Source: Streptomyces thermovulgaris
GTDB taxonomy: Bacteria > Actinomycetota > Actinomycetes > Streptomycetales > Streptomycetaceae
NCBI RefSeq assembly: GCF_002155915.1
Contig: NZ_MUME01000009.1
Span: forward strand, 1 to 54,311
Length of the DNA: 54,311 nt
Direction of reading: 5' to 3'
Shown: positions 51,301 to 54,311 of the stretch, piece after piece
Position numbering within the stretch: position 1 is the first letter of the stretch
How the letters are laid out: each line of letters starts with the position of its first letter
Translations under genes and position numbers: made by a program
The notes under the pieces: generated by a model
Told to the model about the DNA's origin: nothing
The model's input: only the letters and a program-made list of their open reading frames with translations
Databases searched by the model: none

Positions 51301-53242
51301 CACCTACGCGGCCCCGGGCGGCGCGGTGATGCGCTACGCGAACGGCACGGGCAGCGAGTCCCTGGTCGCCCTGACCGGCGACCACCAGGGCAGCACCTAT
51401 GCCGAGGTCGCCATGAGCGACGGGATGTCGGTGCGGATCCGCAAGCAGGACCCGTTCGGCAACCAGCGCGGGGCGAGCACGACCGGCGCCAACCTGCAGA
51501 CCCACACCGGGTTCCTGGGCGCCACCCGTGACGACGCCTCCGGCTACCAGCCGCTGGGCGCCCGCCTGTACGACCCGGTCGTCGGCCGCTTCCTGTCCGT
51601 CGACCCGCTCCTGGACCTCAACGACGTCCTGCAGTCCAACGGCTACGCCTACGCGCACAACAACCCGGTGACGATGTCCGACCCGACGGGTCTGGCCATC
51701 ACCCTGACCGCCTCGGAGCGGGCCGCCGCTCTGGCGGGCGCGGGACTGTCGGCGGCACAGGTCGCCCAGGCCCAGGCCACCATGAACAAGTCCTTGACCT
51801 CGGTGATCCTCTCGGTCGCCTGGGCGACCCTGAAGGACTTCATCGGCATCAACGACGCCCTCGCCTGCTTCGGCGGCGACATGTGGTCCTGCGGCAGCCT
51901 GATCATCGGGGCGATCCCGTGGAGCAAGCTCGGCAAGATCCCCTCCGTCCTGAAGGCCGTCAACCGCACGATCAGCGCCATCAAGGCCTTCCACGCAGCG
52001 AAGAAGGCGGCCGCGCTGGTCCTGAAGACCGCGAAGGCAGCCGAGGCCGCGGCGCTGAAGGCGAAGAAGGCCGCCATCGAGAAGGCCAAGAAGGAAGCCG
52101 CCCAACGAGCCAAGAAGAAGGCCGCCGAACAGGCGAAGAGAACCACCGACAAGGCCGTCAGTCTGACGAAGAAAACGGGCAACCCGGTCCAGAAGCAGGC
52201 TCAGGCCAGGTCAGCCCCGAAGTCGTCGTCCGTGGCCGGCACCAGCAAGAGCTCCGGAAGCGGGGGCGGCAGCAAGAGCACCGGCTCCAAGCCCGGCGGC
52301 AGCTCGGGCGGCTCCTCCCGCAACAGCGGCGGCTCCAGCGGCAGCGGGGGGTCCGGGAAGGCCGAGGGCGACCCGGGATGCAACAGCTTCGTCCCCGGCA
52401 CCAAGGTCCTGATGGCCGACGGCTCCACCAAGCCGATCGAGAAGGTCAAGACCGGCGACAAGGTCATCGCGACCGACCCGAAGACCGGCGAGAAGCGGGT
52501 CGAGACGGTCACCGCCGAGATCAAGGGCCAAGGTCTCAAGCACCTGGTCAAGATCACCATCGACACCGACGGCAAGAAGGGCACCAAGACCGCCCAGATC
52601 ACCGCGACCGACGGCCACCCCTTCTGGGTCCCCGAACTCGGCGAATGGATCGACGCCACCGACCTCAAGTCCGGCCAGTGGCTCCAAACCAGCGCCGGCA
52701 CCTACGTCCAGATCACCGCAATCCAGCGCTGGACGAGCCCCGGATCCACCGTCCACAACCTCACCGTCAGCAACCTCCACACGTACTACGTGCTGGCGGC
52801 GACGACCCCGGTTCTCACCCACAACACCAGCGGACAGGCGTGCGAGGTGTGGACCTCCCAACAGACGCACCTAACCTCAGGTGTGCTGGATATCCAGGTC
52901 GACCAGATTCCTCTGGGCAGCGGGGAGAATGCCGGAGGGTTCCTCAGCAGAGACAACAACGCGGCTCTAGGGGTCAACGGGGTCGTCGACTGGCGCTCTA
53001 TCCCAGGCATGACGAAGGAGAACTACCACCACGTCGAGATGCAGGCCGCAGCCTACATGCGACTAAACAACATCCGGTTGGGCCGCCTGTACATCAACTA
53101 CAAAAGCGGTGCCTGCGGCTACTGCGACGGACGCTGGTACCACGGCGGGGTCAACATCGAGGACGCCCTGCCCCATGGTGCGCAGCTCTGGGTCACCGTG
53201 GCTGGAGGAAGGACGGTCCGCTATGTCGGAAACCGTAGTTGA
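45329..53242 (+). CDS. Secreted RHS polymorphic toxin with deaminase tip
   Basis: A 2637-aa protein. ATG 45329 (MRAQGPLSWLGRGRLT) has GGGAG 10 nt upstream; an in-frame GTG at 45257 would add 24 residues. An Arg-rich then hydrophobic stretch (about 20-48) is a signal peptide, so export is Sec/Tat-type, not T6SS. Order: a beta-rich, SpvB-like N-terminal region to about residue 900, with LSYSSQTVDGRTSATNNQ at about 370-387; many YD repeats (DALGRV, DGLGRE, YDPLGQL) to about 1810; a ricin-type lectin insertion (about 1812-1948); the RHS core (GARLYDPVVGRFLSVDPLLD, about 2075-2121); a Lys/Ala-rich helix and Ser/Gly linker (about 2215-2345); a HINT domain starting at C2351; and a 138-aa deaminase-type tip from about 2500. 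The RHS shell normally encloses the toxin until HINT cleavage. It shows the Streptomyces codon bias except in the tip. Confidence 0.93.
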   Translation: MRAQGPLSWLGRGRLTLTESQRRRRRHRRTAVILLLASTLTVTSLGEQALAVPGPGMSREKSIAQVDLPDLPESTAVEGDEEAEKSLTTAPEVPVDPYTPTAVTPWTESSGTATLTPDTEPGTTVPVSNGLPIALGVPEDTDPAAIAGEWEVDLASPAASQEAGVAGLIMRVTPPATADPEAQVALAVDTTGFADLYGPQAADRFGLVLLPECVLTSPDSGDCAPEGGTQTMSGKADPDTAERLSSTVEVVPAKEAPTRTTAAKNAPTRKILSGSVPVANLLGDEPASKTTGASVRTAALQAVDASGPQVVGAMDTGASAAGDFTATPLLSSGSWSAGASSGAFTYAYQIQVPETAGGLMPKVALSYSSQTVDGRTSATNNQASWIGDGWDYNPGSITRTYANCREDSKKAGSNNATHRTADLCWGSNNATLSLGGTTTELVWDKDKGKWFTANGDGSRIEQIKDNKSGNGARNGEYWVVTTRDGTRYYFGLHKLPNWKEGDPVTNSVLTVPVYGNHPGEDCYKAGDWAGSWCTQAWRWGLDYVEDVHGNAMSLWWKRDKNYYARNFNFKAPVAYDRDGYLSHIDYGQRRDTLFSKEAPARISFQVGERCFDEGSLTCSEENFTHKDPGRYRIWYDTPADLRCEAGKKCWNAGPSFWSRKRLVSITTSAQRFKDNSARQVVDKYTLTQSFPVLRTGPNTALWLESIQRTGYARGGSTDESVTLNPVRFEPNAEDMPNRVMRPNDPRPGFSRLRIARVINEYGGETVVTYKQPTGDCATGTGLPGKKDTAALKSNSRLCYPSFWHPDPEVEDIDWFHKYVVESIEELPNVDGALGTKTTYSYKDPGWKLAENEFTKKSTRTYSQFAGFAQTTVITGEDDPAIGSKKSKAVTRFFRGLGDDVSVKDITGAEIAKDHKAFAGRIAEELTYANANDADTDWLSRSVTVPAVTELGKRDRDDGLSPLYAWRVTEPVEIAYTKSSGTGDDTRRERVVRTETTYEPTYGLPTQVQSFGDTGKTGDESCTRLEYVHHTGKHLIGLTKQVLVSPTLCAQADFTDLSSLSGATRTAYDGGSYGAALSDSTRGLATQTWSLNGDGTGFQTDGTTDFDALGRVIRQTDPDGKSSTITYTPSSGQVFSVTETNALGHSQTQELEPGRSTTLKTTDPNGHVSEAKYDPLGRLVEAWAPGRTPSSSSVPDFRAVYTIPTYDPENPDRKPPYVTTYTRGHENRVETSVTLYDGLGRERQTQEEADGGGHLITDTLYNSSGEVWQTNNAYLTYEAEPGVLFTPVSDTAVPNITRYQYDGLGRVVEEMPVLKVVDEETKEARSEPVPERATRYEYGEDWSKVVHPDGASSYRVFTDALGRTSRVDTFNPDAPGGFTSMRYTYDSHGRLVKAVNSADTAHPWTWTYDHRGRMKSATDPDSGTTTTKYDHRDRPLTTTNARGITVWNGYDALSRPTQQRLKDANGTLLAEFTYDTAPGGRGLPATATRYTDGQAYVQKVNGYTKDYQPTSTTLNLPWELAATWGLETSYTYEYTYTDTGMLKEASLPAVGRFAAEKLVVRYNKDGLPLSISGKDWYGAETVYSPYGQVLRSTLGAQPYRVWTQNLYDESSGELQDQSVYREQSGDKTLVGGNLVSRRSYTYDPAGNVTSIREHADGIAERQCFTYDPLGQLKSAWTAKDHTETGCSGPRKSDGTLNVSAGEDNSGYWQEYEYDLLGNRKKLIEKDLTGDTGKDATTTYSYGKADGTQPHTLTKVSKTYTTPQGAQVKAEAERLYELTGETKSVTSLQNGDKQELTWTYDGQVDRISGQGANGRTPYVGLADKCLDLKSGRAVAGQPIQLHSCTTSVAQSWRFTPTPGTAQTDRDRGTLDVYGDWCVQPAANTAGSAVQLQKCDGSPDQELKRNTSGQLTHLASGLCLAVKDANSANSTPIVLAACDSTKSAQVWAPQNDTRHIYGPDGSRLLTIKGKQATLHLGEAEVTVQQGGVLVNTQRTYAAPGGAVMRYANGTGSESLVALTGDHQGSTYAEVAMSDGMSVRIRKQDPFGNQRGASTTGANLQTHTGFLGATRDDASGYQPLGARLYDPVVGRFLSVDPLLDLNDVLQSNGYAYAHNNPVTMSDPTGLAITLTASERAAALAGAGLSAAQVAQAQATMNKSLTSVILSVAWATLKDFIGINDALACFGGDMWSCGSLIIGAIPWSKLGKIPSVLKAVNRTISAIKAFHAAKKAAALVLKTAKAAEAAALKAKKAAIEKAKKEAAQRAKKKAAEQAKRTTDKAVSLTKKTGNPVQKQAQARSAPKSSSVAGTSKSSGSGGGSKSTGSKPGGSSGGSSRNSGGSSGSGGSGKAEGDPGCNSFVPGTKVLMADGSTKPIEKVKTGDKVIATDPKTGEKRVETVTAEIKGQGLKHLVKITIDTDGKKGTKTAQITATDGHPFWVPELGEWIDATDLKSGQWLQTSAGTYVQITAIQRWTSPGSTVHNLTVSNLHTYYVLAATTPVLTHNTSGQACEVWTSQQTHLTSGVLDIQVDQIPLGSGENAGGFLSRDNNAALGVNGVVDWRSIPGMTKENYHHVEMQAAAYMRLNNIRLGRLYINYKSGACGYCDGRWYHGGVNIEDALPHGAQLWVTVAGGRTVRYVGNRS
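50763..51170 (+). other. Ricin-type beta-trefoil lectin insertion in RHS protein
   Basis: About 136 residues (1812-1948) inserted between YD repeats and RHS core. Three lectin subrepeats are visible: KCLDLKSGRAVAGQPIQLHS, WCVQPAANTAGSAVQLQKCD and LCLAVKDANSANSTPIVLAA. Each has the C-x-D-ligand pattern, with QSW/QEL/QVW replacing Q-x-W at their ends. It probably binds carbohydrate on target cells or the producer wall. Confidence 0.85.
52379..52825 (+). other. HINT (Hedgehog/intein) autoprocessing domain of RHS protein
   Basis: Residues C2351-N2499: starts CNSFVPGTKVLMADGS with the nucleophile Cys, then TGDKVIATDPKTGE, ATDGHPFWV with the block-B T-x-x-H, HNLTVSNLHTYYVLA and the terminal VLTHN with the His-Asn of C-terminal cleavage. 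The domain should release the C-terminal tip. Confidence 0.92.
52826..53239 (+). other. C-terminal toxin tip: SCP1.201/DddA-like deaminase domain
   Basis: Residues 2500-2637. The catalytic signature is H2568-V-E2570 in ENYHHVEMQAAAYMRLNN, followed 26 residues later by C2596-G-Y-C2599 (SGACGYC). These are the zinc-ligand His, proton-shuttle Glu and two Cys of cytidine-deaminase-fold toxins. The arrangement HVE, x(25), CxxC, then ALPHGAQLWV resembles, from memory, the BcDddA double-stranded DNA cytosine deaminase (HVE, TCGFC, LLPENAKMTV). Whether it deaminates dsDNA, ssDNA or RNA cannot be read from sequence. Confidence 0.88.
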
Positions 53243-53270
53243 GCCTGAGTGACCTAGCGTGGCAGCCTGT

Positions 53271-53296
53271 CGGTGGAGCATCTACACGCTCCACCG
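53271..53296. terminator. Terminator hairpin after the RHS gene
   Basis: CGGTGGAGC (53271-53279) pairs with GCTCCACCG (53288-53296) around ATCTACAC, 28 nt after the RHS stop. It is suited to both convergent genes. Confidence 0.7.
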
Positions 53297-53327
53297 GCAG
53301 ACGTGTTTTCGGCGCAGGTTTTGGGTT

Positions 53328-54053
53328 TTAGAAGGGGGGCTCCACAAATGGGGTGGGACGTGGCCGTACGAGAATGTACGGTTCAAGGTTGGCGCGGTAT
53401 TTCAGGAGGTCGGTGCCGGGAGCTGCGGCGACGGTGAACATCCAGCTCTCCTGGCCGGGCGGGGCGTAGCCGACCGGTGGTGAACCCACCCTGGCCAGCG
53501 CATCGCTGCTGCACAGCCAGCGGGTCGACAATGACTCGTTGACCGCAGGCGAGAAAGGCAGAACGGTGAACCAGTTCAGTACACCGGACTCGAGCACCTC
53601 GGTTGGCGCCACAGCGGAGAACTTGGTCTCTGTTCCCAGCAGCGCCTCATGGACAGTGCGATGCAGCAGGAACCGCTCGAGATTCTCGCCAGTAGGTCTC
53701 CAGTAGTCGGAGGTATTCGTGCGGTCGAAGACCTGGAGGTCCGCCGATTCCGGGTTCACAGCCCAGTAGAAGCCCTGCTGGTTCTCGATCCAGAAAACCA
53801 GCATTCCGTCGGCGTCCCTTTTCAGGTCTTCCGGTTTCACCGGATAGTCCTGGAATGTGACCGGCACGCCGACCGAAGCGGCCGCTTTGTGCCATTCAAT
53901 CAGTTCAGGGGGAATATTACCGAAATTCGGGAAAGCGGGTTCCGAGGATTCGTCGGATGTGCCGTACCAGCGCCGGAGAAAACGCCGGACGCTGTCGCTT
54001 CGGGGATGCAAAAGTTCTTCCACACCGAAATCGTACAACCAAACCCTGTCCAT
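53328..54053 (-). CDS. SMI1/KNR4-like (SUKH?) protein, possible immunity partner
   Basis: A 241-aa soluble acidic protein, convergent with the RHS toxin, with ends 85 bp apart. Residues about 50-150 have a SUKH-type pattern: IPPELIEWHKAAASVGVPVT, then DGMLVFWIENQQGFYWAVN and NLERFLLHRTVHEALLG. The C-terminal region (about 150-241) is unassigned and ends in a Pro-rich tail. SUKH proteins are frequent immunity proteins of polymorphic toxins. Its place beside a deaminase tip is suggestive, but the opposite strand is unusual for a cognate immunity gene. Base composition is visibly less GC-rich than the core genes. ATG 54053 has a weak ribosome binding site. The SUKH assignment is tentative. Confidence 0.65.
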   Translation of the reverse strand: MDRVWLYDFGVEELLHPRSDSVRRFLRRWYGTSDESSEPAFPNFGNIPPELIEWHKAAASVGVPVTFQDYPVKPEDLKRDADGMLVFWIENQQGFYWAVNPESADLQVFDRTNTSDYWRPTGENLERFLLHRTVHEALLGTETKFSAVAPTEVLESGVLNWFTVLPFSPAVNESLSTRWLCSSDALARVGSPPVGYAPPGQESWMFTVAAAPGTDLLKYRANLEPYILVRPRPTPFVEPPF

Positions 54054-54236
54054 TGATGCGGCCGATCGCTGTAGCCCGGCGGCAAGGTTGTCCCTATTGC
54101 TTGTCCAAGATGGAGCACGCGCATGCAGGACTTGTCCTGCGGTGCCGCCCCAGCCTAAAACGCGCCCGTAGTCCTCCGGGCCGGAAGCGCGGTTGTCGTT
54201 GTGCGCCCGGATGACCGTATTCAGCCCCTGTACTAA
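54054..54236. other. Unassigned stretch before the insertion sequence end
   Basis: About 183 bp upstream of the leftward SMI1-like gene. No gene with good start and composition is seen. It should contain the promoter of the SMI1-like gene, but no clear -35/-10 pair stands out. Confidence 0.35.
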
Positions 54237-54311
54237 GGGCTGTCCCGTAAATGATCTACGGCATGCCGGTTGACCAGCGTCGTTTTTCCGGTCACCCGGC
54301 GAGGGCGAGGT
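54237..54311. mobile_element. End of an insertion sequence, IS5-like (truncated by window)
   Basis: GGGCTGTCCCGTAAATGATC at 54237 follows a CTAA. This resembles the terminal inverted repeats (GGGCTGTCCCGTAA) and YTAR-type target duplications of Streptomyces IS5-family elements, as I recall them. A leftward frame ending LALAG at about 54300 could be the transposase C terminus. The element runs beyond the window, so the transposase and other end are not visible. Confidence 0.6.

Overview
The window is about 54 kb of very GC-rich DNA with GTG and ATG starts, short intergenic gaps, several apparently leaderless promoters and gene families typical of Streptomyces. The order aceE-type pyruvate dehydrogenase, PucR-type FasR, fabD, fabH, acpP, fabF, DUF3145 matches, from memory, the S. 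coelicolor SCO2371-SCO2391 neighbourhood. This is therefore core chromosome of a Streptomyces or a close relative, with an accessory insertion at the right end.

Layout. 1-3150: a perfect long inverted repeat, a small conserved hypothetical, tRNA-Val(UAC), a DUF4097 lipoprotein and a membrane-anchored coiled-coil protein. 3150-8500: a leftward envelope group, namely a secreted amidase-domain protein, a secreted polysaccharide-deacetylase-like protein and a bifunctional penicillin-binding protein with unusual N-terminal repeats and an altered transpeptidase motif. 8720-18030: an FmdB-type zinc ribbon protein, then a tellurium-resistance (Ter) stress locus: a leftward CitE-like / PRTase-TRSP-StiP / HAD operon thought to serve a nucleoside-like metabolite, a proline-tailed TerD, a TerA-like protein, a DUF475 TerC-like membrane protein and two classical TerD paralogues. 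18165-22490: peroxiredoxin, DUF3052 and the 915-aa homodimeric pyruvate dehydrogenase E1. 22900-31400: a DHA2 efflux pump with divergent TetR regulator and paired operators, a DUF1023 hydrolase, a DUF4429/SHOCT protein, a MerR/aldo-keto-reductase operon with a textbook MerR promoter, a GNAT enzyme, a serine hydrolase and a pirin. 31496-36540: the regulator FasR and the essential type II fatty-acid operon fabD-fabH-acpP-fabF, closed by a perfect terminator palindrome. 36750-41680: DUF3145, an SGNH-hydrolase lipoprotein, aldose 1-epimerase, an EI24/CysZ-like membrane protein and a beta-lactamase-fold hydrolase.

41720-54311 is the accessory part. A secreted DNRLRE/FG-GAP protein is divergent from a 2637-aa secreted RHS polymorphic toxin. 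The RHS protein carries a ricin-type lectin insertion, the RHS core, a Lys/Ala-rich and Ser/Gly-rich linker, a HINT autoprocessing domain and a 138-aa C-terminal tip. That tip has the HVE and CGYC signature of SCP1.201/DddA-type cytosine deaminases. The tip and the convergent gene after it look less GC-rich and Streptomyces-like than the rest; the convergent gene is a possible immunity protein. The window ends inside what looks like the terminal inverted repeat of an insertion sequence. The deaminase-tipped RHS toxin, the PBP with an S-x-x-Q motif and tandem DETMQLK repeats, and the PRTase-TRSP-StiP fusion are the most interesting items.
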